From: Bacteroidota bacterium
GTDB taxonomy: Bacteria > Bacteroidota > Bacteroidia > Bacteroidales > VadinHA17
Direction of reading: 5' to 3'
DNA: 64,000 nucleotides
Assembly: GCA_029547705.1 (NCBI GenBank)
Contig: JAKPOU010000017.1
Location: 1-64,000, forward strand
Shown: in pieces, positions 46,383 through 55,222 of the stretch
Layout: each line of letters begins with the position of its first letter
How positions within the stretch are numbered: the first letter of the stretch is position 1
Position numbers and translations under genes: made by a program
The notes under the pieces: generated by a model
The model's input: only the letters and a program-made list of their open reading frames with translations
The model's database searches: none
Told to the model about the DNA's origin: nothing

Positions 46383-47270
46383 TCAGTTTTTCTTTTGGCT
46401 TTCACTGAACAAGGTGTCTTTTTCTTCTTTTGTCAGACTGTCATAACCGCCCTTGGAAATCTTGTCAAGAATCATGTTGATTTTTTCCTGCCTTTCGGAT
46501 TTAATCCTGTTGTATTCATAATCGGTTTTCGGTTTTTTATGAATGATTTTCTTTTTCTCCGGAGCCTTGAAGATTGTGGTGAGAAAATCAATTATCCTGT
46601 TGATTCCCCTGCCGGCGTCCCTTCCTTTCCTGAGATTGACCGAATAGAAATAGCCGAACAGGGCCCCTCCGATATGGGCAAGCTTCCCTCCCGAATTGAC
46701 CGAGAAATCCACAAATGAGGTCAGAAGAAAAATCACGAGGGCAACATAGATTATCTTCACCCTTCCGATAAGAAAGAGGTGGATTGTATAATTGGGCACA
46801 TAGGCTGCTATTGCAATCACAATTGCCATTACCGATGCGGATGCACCTATTGCGACCGATTCATGGACTATTTCCCTGAAGGCAGGGAAGACATTGAATG
46901 ATAATATATATACAAGGGCCCCGCTTAAACCTCCAAGCAGATAAACCGCAACAAGCTTTCTCTGATCAAGGAATTCCAGAAATATCATTCCGAACCAGTA
47001 AAGCCAGAGCATATTGAACAATATATGCCATATATCCTTGTGTGTGAACATATATGTTATTACCGACCATGGTCTCAGAACAAGCTTGTCAAATGATGAG
47101 GGTACTGCGATCAGGTCAACGGTTTTTGATGTGATCGACGGATTACTGAGAAGGAATGACAGTATTGAAATGGCGGTAACAATGATAAATACAGCTATAT
47201 TTATATAGATCAGCTTGTTGAGATTGCTGCCCTTCCTGTAGGTATGCCTGAGCTTGTAAAGTATTCCCAT
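46383..47270 (-). CDS. rhomboid protease with C-terminal cytosolic tail
   Basis: 295 aa. Six membrane segments; catalytic Ser in AIGASASVMAIV and catalytic His in LAHIGGALFGYFY. The HKDIWHILFNMLWLYWFG motif in the second helix is typical. After the last helix, about 90 residues form a charged tail ending YDSLTKEEKDTLFSESQKKN. Rhomboids cleave single-pass membrane proteins within the bilayer. Its ATG shares one base with the stop of the next rhomboid gene upstream. Confidence 0.92.
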   Translation of the reverse strand: MGILYKLRHTYRKGSNLNKLIYINIAVFIIVTAISILSFLLSNPSITSKTVDLIAVPSSFDKLVLRPWSVITYMFTHKDIWHILFNMLWLYWFGMIFLEFLDQRKLVAVYLLGGLSGALVYILSFNVFPAFREIVHESVAIGASASVMAIVIAIAAYVPNYTIHLFLIGRVKIIYVALVIFLLTSFVDFSVNSGGKLAHIGGALFGYFYSVNLRKGRDAGRGINRIIDFLTTIFKAPEKKKIIHKKPKTDYEYNRIKSERQEKINMILDKISKGGYDSLTKEEKDTLFSESQKKN

Positions 47271-48013
47271 CAGTACAATGTCTTGGTGGTTCTTCTCCAG
47301 TATCTGATAAGAATATATCCGAAAAGCATTCCCCCGAGATGAGCTGCGTGGGCGATATTGCTTCCGGGCTGGGTGAATGCCAGGTATAGTTCTATTCCCC
47401 CGTAAGCCAGGACGAAGTATTTGGCCCTGATGGGAATCGGGGGGAAAAGAAGCATCAGTTGAGTGTTTGGAAAGAGAACGCCGAATGCAAGCAATATTCC
47501 GAAAACTGCCCCGGAAGCTCCTACGGTCGGGGTATTGAGCAATAGCTGCAGTTTCTGCATGCCGGGATCGGCAAACTGCCGGTTTCGTGACAGCAGGGAA
47601 GCACCTTCATTGATAACGGTATGAACCTGTTCCGGACTCAGGGTCTTTATAAGATTGTTATATTCAAGGCCAATGACCGTTTCATGCACAAGTGCCGCCC
47701 CCAGTCCGCAAACCAGGTAATAGATCAGGAATCGTTTCGGTCCCCATACATTCTCCAGTATCTGTCCGAAAAGGAACAGTGCATACATATTGAAGAAGAG
47801 ATGCCAGAAACCCGCGTGCATGAACATGTGTGTAAGGATTTGCAATGGCTTGAAACTTTCCGATTTGGGAAAGTACAGGCCAAGCAGGCCGGTAAGATTG
47901 TAATTTAATGCACTGCCAATGACCCAGGTAGCCAAAAGCATTATCACATTGACCATTATCAGGTTTTTGACTACTGTGGGCAACGTTAAAAACCCTCTGC
48001 CGAATCCGTTCAT
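47270..48013 (-). CDS. rhomboid family intramembrane serine protease
   Basis: 247 aa. Catalytic Ser in VGASGAVFGILLAF and His in IAHAAHLGGMLFGYIL; FMHAGFWHLFFNMYALFLFG is the conserved helix-2 motif. A loop of about 45 residues (NLIKTLSPEQVHTVINEGAS...) lies between helices 3 and 4. First gene of a three-gene unit with the second rhomboid and the EEP protein; its promoter is at 48058-48089. Confidence 0.93.
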   Translation of the reverse strand: MNGFGRGFLTLPTVVKNLIMVNVIMLLATWVIGSALNYNLTGLLGLYFPKSESFKPLQILTHMFMHAGFWHLFFNMYALFLFGQILENVWGPKRFLIYYLVCGLGAALVHETVIGLEYNNLIKTLSPEQVHTVINEGASLLSRNRQFADPGMQKLQLLLNTPTVGASGAVFGILLAFGVLFPNTQLMLLFPPIPIRAKYFVLAYGGIELYLAFTQPGSNIAHAAHLGGMLFGYILIRYWRRTTKTLY

Positions 48014-48057
48014 CTATCCTTTTTTAATAAATCTGGCTTAAGGACCAGATAGAGCTT

Positions 48058-48089
48058 CAAAGCTAATATTTCTGAATTAATCAGGCAAA
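48058..48089 (-). promoter_or_regulatory. promoter of the rhomboid-EEP operon
   Basis: Read leftwards, TTTG (48089-48086), 20 bp, then TAGCTTTG (48065-48058): both boxes match the consensus. It separates this unit from mutL. Confidence 0.55.
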
Positions 48090-48101
48090 TTGCCATATAT
48101 A

Positions 48102-49910
48102 CTATCTGAATTTTCTGTCGAGTTCCTCCATGGTAATAATGCTTATCACAGGTTTGCCCCCGGGTGAATAATTGGGTGAGGGACAAGCAAAAAGGCTGTC
48201 AAAAAGATCTTCCATTTCCTTCTGGAACAATATTTTCCCATAAGGAATGGCTGAAGCTGAAGCCATTGCCGCAGCCACTTTTTCACCGGCTCCGGAAGCC
48301 GGACCGGAAGGAGCATTTTTGTATTCTGCAATCAGAATATCCAGCATGTCCTTAGGATCAGTATTAACCGCAGCTGAAGGCCTTCCCTTGATTATTATCC
48401 TGTTTTTCTCCCTGAACTGAATGATAAAACCAAGATATTTCAGTTCCGGCTCAATTTCCCTGAGCAGACTGTAATCCACAGGATCAATGTCAATGGGAAC
48501 AGGGAAAAGCTCAGTCTGGCTTGCCGGGGAATGCCTGTTCAGGCTCTCCATATACCGGTCATACAATACACGTTCATGTGCCCTTTTCTGGTCAATCAGC
48601 ATCAGTCCGGACTTTACCGGACAAACAATGTATTTGCTTTTTATCTGGAAAAACTTCCTTTCAGTATCTTCCGGGCTTCCCGGTATTACGGACTGTCCGC
48701 TGCTCCGGAAGCCGGCAGGGTATAGTTTTTCCCAGTTTGTGACATTCTCCCGGCCGAACCTTGAGATAAAATCAGGTTTTCGGCTGGCATCTTCTTCATT
48801 TTCAAAAGGATTGAAAAGAGGATTTACCGGAATAAGGGGTTTTTCCGGAACGGGTGACGAGGCAGTTCTCACCGGTATGTCCACAAGTGCTTCATTCTCA
48901 AAATCGATCGAGGGGGCTATGTTGAACCTGCCGAGGGCCTCCCTGACGGATGCCATGAGAATCTGCCAGACGGCACGTTCATTCTCGAACTTGATCTCGG
49001 TTTTTGTAGGATGGATATTTATGTCAATTGTTTCCGGATCAGTTTCCATGAAAATGAAATAGGAAGGAATTGTATCCGGGGGAATGATTTTCTGATATGC
49101 TTCCATAACAGCCTTATGAAAATAAGGATGTCTCATGTAGCGCCTGTTCACAAAGAAGAACTGATCCCTGCAGGAACGGCGCACAAATTCCGGCTTGGTT
49201 ATGAAGCCTTTAACGTTAACAATCGTGGTTTCTGTTTCCAGGGGAATAAGTTCCCGGTTTATCTGCCTGCCAAATATACCTATTATCCTCTGACGGTTAT
49301 TTGCCGGTGAAAGGTTATATACTTCCGTATCGTTGTGCAGGAGTGTGAATTTTATATCGGGATGCGTCAGTGCCACTTTCTGAAATTCAATAATAATATT
49401 CCTCATTTCGGTATTATCGGATTTCAGGAATTTCCTCCTTGCCGGAATGTTGTAAAAAAGATTTTTCACGGAGAAGTTTGAGCCTTTCGGACAGCTGCAG
49501 GGTTCCTGGCTTTCAACCCTTGATCCGTTTATCGCTATCATTGTTCCGACCTCCTCGTCCTCCCTCCGGGTTTTCAGTTCCACCATGGCCACTGCGGCTA
49601 TTGATGCAAGGGCTTCTCCGCGGAACCCCTTTGTCTTAATGCTGAAAAGATCATTTGCCGATGATATTTTTGATGTGGCATGCCTTTCAAACGATAGTCT
49701 TGCGTCAGTCTCCGACATGCCGCTTCCGTCATCCGTTACCCTGATGAGCGTTCTTCCCGAATCCCTGATTATCACGTTTATGGCAGTGGCTCCGGCATCA
49801 ACGGCATTCTCCATGAGTTCCTTGACCACTGAAGCAGGTCTCTGGATAACCTCTCCGGCAGCAATCTGGTTGGCAACAGAGTCGGGCAGTAATTTTATTA
49901 TATCCGGCAT
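48102..49910 (-). CDS. mutL: DNA mismatch repair protein MutL
   Basis: 602 aa. N-terminal GHKL ATPase: IAAGEVIQRPASVVKELMEN (motif I), DDGSGMSETDARLSFERHAT, TKGFRGEALASIAAV. C-terminal dimerisation domain from about residue 410. The endonuclease motif DQHAxxExxxxE appears as DQKRAHERVLYD from Asp440, with His, Ala and the last Glu replaced, and the CPHGRP-type site is CPSPNYSPGGKP (from Cys576). This suggests loss or change of nuclease activity. A TATATTTG box is at 49966-49973. Confidence 0.95.
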   Translation of the reverse strand: MPDIIKLLPDSVANQIAAGEVIQRPASVVKELMENAVDAGATAINVIIRDSGRTLIRVTDDGSGMSETDARLSFERHATSKISSANDLFSIKTKGFRGEALASIAAVAMVELKTRREDEEVGTMIAINGSRVESQEPCSCPKGSNFSVKNLFYNIPARRKFLKSDNTEMRNIIIEFQKVALTHPDIKFTLLHNDTEVYNLSPANNRQRIIGIFGRQINRELIPLETETTIVNVKGFITKPEFVRRSCRDQFFFVNRRYMRHPYFHKAVMEAYQKIIPPDTIPSYFIFMETDPETIDINIHPTKTEIKFENERAVWQILMASVREALGRFNIAPSIDFENEALVDIPVRTASSPVPEKPLIPVNPLFNPFENEEDASRKPDFISRFGRENVTNWEKLYPAGFRSSGQSVIPGSPEDTERKFFQIKSKYIVCPVKSGLMLIDQKRAHERVLYDRYMESLNRHSPASQTELFPVPIDIDPVDYSLLREIEPELKYLGFIIQFREKNRIIIKGRPSAAVNTDPKDMLDILIAEYKNAPSGPASGAGEKVAAAMASASAIPYGKILFQKEMEDLFDSLFACPSPNYSPGGKPVISIITMEELDRKFR

Positions 49911-49965
49911 CAGTACTTAAATTGAAACAATAGGACAGGCAGGTTTAAACTTTCCATGATACCGG

Positions 49966-49973
49966 CAAATATA
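49966..49973 (-). promoter_or_regulatory. -7 box of mutL
   Basis: CAAATATA reads TATATTTG leftwards, an exact match, 55 bp before the mutL start. No clear -33 element. Confidence 0.45.
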
Positions 49974-50040
49974 TCAATAATTGCCGGATAGCTTTTCATT
50001 CATTGGCAGAAGAAGATTACCGGAATTCTTAAAGGATACT

Positions 50041-50048
50041 TATCTTTG
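50041..50048 (+). promoter_or_regulatory. -7 box of the EEP lipoprotein gene
   Basis: TATCTTTG matches TAnnTTTG, 17 bp before the ATG, implying a leader of about 12 nt. Confidence 0.45.
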
Positions 50049-50065
50049 AAAAAAATAGAGGAGAG

Positions 50066-50929
50066 ATGAAAAAAGTTCTGTTTGGATTTGTTCTGATGTC
50101 ATCCATGGTTTTTTTGCTTTGTTCCTGCAAGTCAGAAAAAGGAACGCTGAGTGTAATGACATTCAATATCCGGTATGATAATCCGCACGACAGCGCCAAT
50201 GCCTGGCCGAACAGAATACCTGTCGTATGTGACTTCCTGAATGCAGAGAAGCCCGATCTTATTGGCATGCAGGAAGTTCTTTACCAGCAGTATACTGTGC
50301 TTGATTCAGCCTTAAGTGATTACGGATCGGTAGGCGTTGGCAGGACTGACGGCTTAAAGGCAGGTGAAATGAATCCCGTCTTTTTCAGAAAAGACAGGTT
50401 AGAGCTTATCAGAACAAAAACATTCTGGCTTTCCGAAACTCCCGAAGTTGCCGGATCAATGGCATGGGGGGCGGGATTGCCAAGGATTGTGACCTGGGTT
50501 GAGCTGGCCGATAAGGAGAATGACCTTCATTTCTATTACTTCAACACTCATTTTGCGCATGATTCGGATTCCGCAAGAACAAGAAGCGCCAGGCTTCTTC
50601 TTGAAAAAGCTGACAGCATTGCTGCCGATTTCCCTATCATCATAACGGGGGATCTGAACATGCTTCCGGAGAGTGAAGGATATTCAGTGCTGACCGGACC
50701 TTTTGAAAGTGTTCCCCTGTTGAGGGATTCATATGAAATATCGAAAAAGACTCCCGAAGGACCGGTATATACTTTCAATAATTTCAGGGACAAACCCGGA
50801 CCGGGAAGAATTGACTTTATCCTGGTAAGGGACGGAATGAAGGTTCTTGACCACAGAACAGTGATCAGAAAGGAAAAAGGTGTTTTCATATCGGATCACT
50901 GGCCCGTTATTGCAACAGTGGCATTTTAA
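50066..50929 (+). CDS. endonuclease/exonuclease/phosphatase family lipoprotein
   Basis: 287 aa with lipoprotein signal MKKVLFGFVLMSSMVFLLCSC. Catalytic domain: LSVMTFNIRYDNPHDSANAW, KPDLIGMQEVLYQQ, FNTHFAHDSDSARTRSA, IITGDLNMLPESEGY and GRIDFILVRDG...ISDHWPVIA. The NIRYDNPHD opening is typical of the secreted Bacteroidetes branch whose substrates are not defined. It is a different subtype from the membrane-anchored EEP at 45283. Convergent with the ABC export operon. Confidence 0.9.
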   Translation: MKKVLFGFVLMSSMVFLLCSCKSEKGTLSVMTFNIRYDNPHDSANAWPNRIPVVCDFLNAEKPDLIGMQEVLYQQYTVLDSALSDYGSVGVGRTDGLKAGEMNPVFFRKDRLELIRTKTFWLSETPEVAGSMAWGAGLPRIVTWVELADKENDLHFYYFNTHFAHDSDSARTRSARLLLEKADSIAADFPIIITGDLNMLPESEGYSVLTGPFESVPLLRDSYEISKKTPEGPVYTFNNFRDKPGPGRIDFILVRDGMKVLDHRTVIRKEKGVFISDHWPVIATVAF

Positions 50930-50957
50930 TGAACCGGCTGACGATGTCCTTTGCCAC

Positions 50958-51000
50958 GGCAGCGCAGACAGTTTGCCCCGCTGCTCCAGGCAGCGCAGAC
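50958..51000. repeat. 12-bp direct repeat in a convergent gap
   Basis: ggcagcgcagac occurs at 50958-50969 and again at 50989-51000 (period 31 bp), between the stop codons of the EEP and permease genes. A cgctgc segment between them is the inverse of part of the unit, so hairpins can form. Function unknown. Confidence 0.5.
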
Positions 51001-51021
51001 GATTTATTCTGCCGGCTGTTT

Positions 51022-52143
51022 CTATGCGGTTTTTCTGTATCTCCTCACTGCAAAGGCGGTGAATATTACTGCCAGAACCGCCAGGGAGGCAATATCCCTG
51101 TATATATCACGAAAACCTGATCCCTTGAGCATGATCATACGGTTAATCCTTATCAGGTAAGCCATCGGATTGGCCATGTTAAACTTAATTGCCCAGGATG
51201 GCATACTTTCAAAGGGAGTGAATATACCGCTCATTAGTATAAGTATCATCATGAAGAAATATGCAACGAACATGAATTGTTGCTGACTTGACGAAAAATT
51301 GGATATAAACAGCGCTATCCCGAGTACACTTATCATAAAGATTGCAGCACAGAGAAAAAACAATCCTATGCTTCCCTCGAAGGGTATTCTGAAGACGAGC
51401 TTCCCGAGAGCCAGACCGAGAGCCAGATCGAAAAGCCCTATTATGATGAAGGGAACCATCTTCCCCGTAATGAACTGATGCTTTCTTATGGGTGTCACAT
51501 TTATCTGTTCAATGGTGCCTGCCTCCTTTTCCTTTACAAGGTTAAGCCCTGCAAGAAGAAACCCGATGGCAGTGACGAGTATAGCCAGTATTCCCGGAAG
51601 CATGTAATGGCTGTAAACCAGGTTTTCATTGTACCAGAACCTGTTTGTAATTTCAGTGCGGGGAATAATTCCTGCTGTGGCAATGCTTCCGGGATTATCA
51701 GCAATAATGTTCAGGTTGTAATCGTGAATGACACCGTTGAGATAAGCCCAGGAAAGCTGTGCGGTTGTTGCATTGATGGCATTGATTGATGCATGAATGG
51801 CAGCCGGGTTTCTGTTTCCGATATCCCTTCCGAAGCCTCCCGGTATGCGCAGAATAAGATCGTATCTGTTTTTGTCGAGCAGATTGCGGGCTTCATTTTC
51901 AGAAAATGTTGAATGACTGACTCTGAAGAAGGTGGAACCTTCAAGCTGGCCGATCAGTTTCCGCGATTCAGAAGTCATATCCATATCAATTATGCAGAGC
52001 TTTACTTCCCTGATCTCAAATGTCACGGCAGGTACCAGTATTAGCATCTGAACCAGGGGAACGGCGAATATAGCCTTCCCGATCATCCTGTCACGGAAGA
52101 TCTGCAAAAATTCTTTTCTGATAAGGAATAATATGGTTCTCAT
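51022..52143 (-). CDS. ABC-2 type permease (YbhR/YhhJ-like)
   Basis: 373 aa. One N-terminal helix (GKAIFAVPLVQMLILVPAV), a large periplasmic domain (about 45-175), then five helices from YSHYMLPGILAILVTAIGFL to the C-terminus. LVKEKEAGTIEQINVTPIRKHQFITGK is the cytoplasmic coupling loop of this exporter family. Last gene of the export operon, paired with the similar permease upstream. Confidence 0.88.
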   Translation of the reverse strand: MRTILFLIRKEFLQIFRDRMIGKAIFAVPLVQMLILVPAVTFEIREVKLCIIDMDMTSESRKLIGQLEGSTFFRVSHSTFSENEARNLLDKNRYDLILRIPGGFGRDIGNRNPAAIHASINAINATTAQLSWAYLNGVIHDYNLNIIADNPGSIATAGIIPRTEITNRFWYNENLVYSHYMLPGILAILVTAIGFLLAGLNLVKEKEAGTIEQINVTPIRKHQFITGKMVPFIIIGLFDLALGLALGKLVFRIPFEGSIGLFFLCAAIFMISVLGIALFISNFSSSQQQFMFVAYFFMMILILMSGIFTPFESMPSWAIKFNMANPMAYLIRINRMIMLKGSGFRDIYRDIASLAVLAVIFTAFAVRRYRKTA

Positions 52144-52224
52144 TTTTTATTCAATCTTTCATGCTGTATTGTTGCCGGATCCTTTTCCGTTTCTGTAACT
52201 TTTCCCTGTTCCTTTCCCCGGCAC

Positions 52225-53334
52225 TTATTCCAGCCTTATTTTAAAGTTCCTTATGCTTATTCCCAGGAAGACAATGGTCATAAGCGTGAGAATAAGTGTT
52301 TCCTTCCATACGTAAGAGAAGCTTTTGCCCTTTATCATTAAGTTCTTTATTATCACAATAAAATACCTCGGAGGCAGTACTGATGACAGCACATCATAGA
52401 TTTTCGGCATGTTTTCAATCGGGAAGATAAAGCCCGACAGCAGTATTGTAGGGAGCATCAGTCCGATAAGTGAAATGAAAATTGCCTGCTGCATGTTTGC
52501 CGTGAATGTTGAGATGAGTATTCCCAGTGAGAGGCTCATCATTATGTACAACATGGTTTCGGCGAGAAGAAGAGCCAGGCTTCCTCTGACCGGCAGGTCA
52601 AACACCAGCCATGAAAGCAGCAGTATCACGATGACATTGATGAAGGAGAGAAAGAAATAGGGCATCACCTTTCCTATTATTATCTGTGAAGGTTTCAGCG
52701 GCGACACGAGAAGTACTTCCATTGTTCCGAACTCTTTCTCGCGGGCTATTGTGATGGAGGTCATCAGCGCGCAGATAAGGATAAGAATAAGGGTTATCAC
52801 TCCCGGAACGAACATATAATGACTTTTAAGACCGGGATTGTAGAACATCCTGACTTCAGGCTGTACGGGAAGCGGAGCTGTCATCCCGGGTGCCGTATAC
52901 TCCCGGTTGAAATCAGATATGATTGCCGAGGCGTAACTGGTTATAAGTGTTGCCGTATTTGGTTCTGAACCATCGGCTATAATGCTTATTGTGGTCTGTC
53001 TGCCGCTTAGAAACTCACGTCCGAAACCCGCCGGGAAAATTATTACTGCTTTCGCCCGGCCGCTTTTCATAACCCTGTCTGCCTCCTCATAGCCGGCCAG
53101 ATCCGCGGTTCTGCTGAAGAAACCCGAAGAACAGATCCTGTCCGATATCCCCGTGCTTATTTCATCCTTTGAAAGATCAAGAAAAGCTATGCCCGCATTT
53201 TCTATATCAGTGCTTATAACAAAGCCGAATATCAGAATCTGTGAGGCAGGTATCCCGAAAAGGATTATCAGTGTACGGAAATCCCTGAATATGTGCAGAA
53301 ATTCTTTTTTTACAAATCCAAAAAATCTTTTCAT
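52225..53334 (-). CDS. ABC-2 type permease (YbhS-like)
   Basis: 369 aa, same plan: helix 1 (LIILFGIPASQILIFGFVIS), periplasmic domain, then YMFVPGVITLILILICALMT and REKEFGTMEVLLVSPLKPSQIIIGK coupling loop, with four more helices. With the other permease it forms the membrane channel. A 154-bp gap separates it from the ATPase gene upstream; no promoter box was recognised there. Confidence 0.88.
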   Translation of the reverse strand: MKRFFGFVKKEFLHIFRDFRTLIILFGIPASQILIFGFVISTDIENAGIAFLDLSKDEISTGISDRICSSGFFSRTADLAGYEEADRVMKSGRAKAVIIFPAGFGREFLSGRQTTISIIADGSEPNTATLITSYASAIISDFNREYTAPGMTAPLPVQPEVRMFYNPGLKSHYMFVPGVITLILILICALMTSITIAREKEFGTMEVLLVSPLKPSQIIIGKVMPYFFLSFINVIVILLLSWLVFDLPVRGSLALLLAETMLYIMMSLSLGILISTFTANMQQAIFISLIGLMLPTILLSGFIFPIENMPKIYDVLSSVLPPRYFIVIIKNLMIKGKSFSYVWKETLILTLMTIVFLGISIRNFKIRLE

Positions 53335-53488
53335 GACATCTGGTGTTCAGGATTGCTTTTCAGGGTTTCTCTTGTCTGTTCAGAATATTTTTTCATAATC
53401 GTTTTATTGCTCCTGAGCGTTTTTTACGGGATTTTTTCTTTTTTTCAGGCGAAGCTTTATTCTGAGGTTCCGGAACACCCGGACCGGC

Positions 53489-54232
53489 TCAGACTATCTT
53501 CTCGGGGGATCTTGCAATTTTTACAAAAACCTCATCAATACTGACAGCATTATATTGTTTTTTAAGATTTTCCGGTGTGTCGAGCGCAACAATCCTTCCC
53601 TCGCTCATTATTGAAATACGGTCACAGTATTCGGCCTCATCCATGTAATGTGTCGTGACAAACACGGTGATGCCGCGTGAGGCTGATTCATAGATCAGTT
53701 CCCAGAACTGGCGCCGGGTCAGCGGATCGACCCCTCCGGTAGGTTCATCCAGAAAGACGATTTTCGGATCGTGCAGAACGGCCACTGAGAAAGCAAGCTT
53801 CTGTTTCAGTCCAGGCGGAAGGGATGCAATCAGCCTGTCGCCGTATTCCTCAAAACTGAGCCTGCTGAGAAGGTCGGCGGTTTTTCCGGTGATCTCCCTT
53901 TTACGCAGGCCGTAGATGCCTCCGAAAAGCATGATGTTCTCCTTTACGGTCAGATCCTCATAGAGTGAAAATCTCTGACTCATATAGCCTATGTTCCTTT
54001 TTATCTGCTCCGCTTCGTTTCCTGCATCAAATCCGGCAACCCTGACAATCCCGGATGTGGGTTTTGACAGCCCCGACAATATCCTGAGGGCAGTTGTCTT
54101 TCCCGCTCCGTTTGCACCCAGGAAACCGAAAATCTCACCTTCATACACTTCAAAATCCAGTCCGTCGTTGGCCGTGAAGCTTCCGAATTTTTTCACAAGA
54201 TTCCTTACGTATATTACCGGAATGTCTTTCAT
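53489..54232 (-). CDS. ABC transporter ATPase, YbhF C-half-like
   Basis: 247 aa. Walker A GANGAGKTTALRI, Walker B IVFLDEPTGGVDPLT, H-loop VTTHYMDEAEYCDRI. The signature is LPPGLKQKLAFSV instead of LSGGQ, the variant also seen in the second half of YbhF-type ATPases. It powers the drug/solute exporter with the neighbouring ATPase; the two are separate genes here whereas E. coli YbhF is one protein. Confidence 0.9.
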   Translation of the reverse strand: MKDIPVIYVRNLVKKFGSFTANDGLDFEVYEGEIFGFLGANGAGKTTALRILSGLSKPTSGIVRVAGFDAGNEAEQIKRNIGYMSQRFSLYEDLTVKENIMLFGGIYGLRKREITGKTADLLSRLSFEEYGDRLIASLPPGLKQKLAFSVAVLHDPKIVFLDEPTGGVDPLTRRQFWELIYESASRGITVFVTTHYMDEAEYCDRISIMSEGRIVALDTPENLKKQYNAVSIDEVFVKIARSPEKIV

Positions 54233-54305
54233 GTCTTTTATTATGTCCCTGACCTGTCCTTTCAGCAGGAACAGGCCGGCTGTTTTTTCTATTTGTCCTG
54301 CATCT

Positions 54306-55217
54306 CTATTTGTCCTGCATCAGTTCAAGGAACCTGTCTTCGATTCCTGCCCTGGTTTCACTTATTGTTGCATCACTGATTCCCATGCTGTTCAGGTATC
54401 CGGTAAGTGAGTGGTCCTGTTCATTGTCCCTGAAGGTCAGATGTACCGAATCTCCGAAGGGGTAGGCTGTAGCGGTTCCCGGGAAATTTCTCAGGGCATT
54501 TATAAGTTTGTACTTTTCAGAAGATTTCACACTGAAAATTTTCCTGCTGAATTCTTCTCTGATCTTTTCCGGAGGATTTACTGACAAGATCTGTCCTTTC
54601 TGAATGAGTGCCACCCTGTTGCATCGCATTGCCTCGTCCATGTAGGGAGTGGATGCAATGATTGTGATATTTTCCTCCCTGAGCCTGTTGAGCATTTCCC
54701 AGAATTCGGAGCGTGATACGGCATCAACTCCCGTAGTCGGCTCATCCAGTACAAGCAGTCCGGGTTTATGAATAAGGGCACAGGAGAGGGCAAGTTTTTG
54801 TTTCATGCCCCCGGAGAGTTTCCCTGCCAGTCTTTTCCTGAAAGGCTCAATATGAGAATAGACATCCCGGATGAGATCATAGTTTTTCCTGACGGTAGTT
54901 CCGAACACCGTGGCATAGAAATTCAGGTTCTCTTCCACCGTAAGATCATGATAAAGGCTGAACCGTCCGGGCATATAGCCGATATTCCTTCGGAGCTCCC
55001 TGTAGCCGGTTTTGCAGTCGAGGCCCATGACGGTCATTCTGCCTGCGTCGGGAAGCAGCAGGGTTGTTATTATTCTGAACAGGGTGGTTTTGCCGGCACC
55101 GTCAGGGCCGATAAAGCCGAATATCTCCCCCCTGTTCACTTCAAAGGATATGTTTTTGAGAGCTTCCGTATCTCCGAAGCTCTTTCCTATGCCCTGTGCC
55201 TCAATGATTTTTTCCAT
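54306..55217 (-). CDS. ABC transporter ATPase, YbhF N-half-like
   Basis: 303 aa. Walker A GPDGAGKTTLFRI, signature KLSGGMKQKLALS, Walker B LLVLDEPTTGVDAVS, H-loop-like STPYMDEAMRCNRV (a Pro/Tyr where His is usual, as in YbhF N-half homologues). A C-terminal domain of about 80 residues follows. It begins 5 bp after the HlyD gene. Confidence 0.9.
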   Translation of the reverse strand: MEKIIEAQGIGKSFGDTEALKNISFEVNRGEIFGFIGPDGAGKTTLFRIITTLLLPDAGRMTVMGLDCKTGYRELRRNIGYMPGRFSLYHDLTVEENLNFYATVFGTTVRKNYDLIRDVYSHIEPFRKRLAGKLSGGMKQKLALSCALIHKPGLLVLDEPTTGVDAVSRSEFWEMLNRLREENITIIASTPYMDEAMRCNRVALIQKGQILSVNPPEKIREEFSRKIFSVKSSEKYKLINALRNFPGTATAYPFGDSVHLTFRDNEQDHSLTGYLNSMGISDATISETRAGIEDRFLELMQDK

Positions 55218-55222
55218 GCTTT

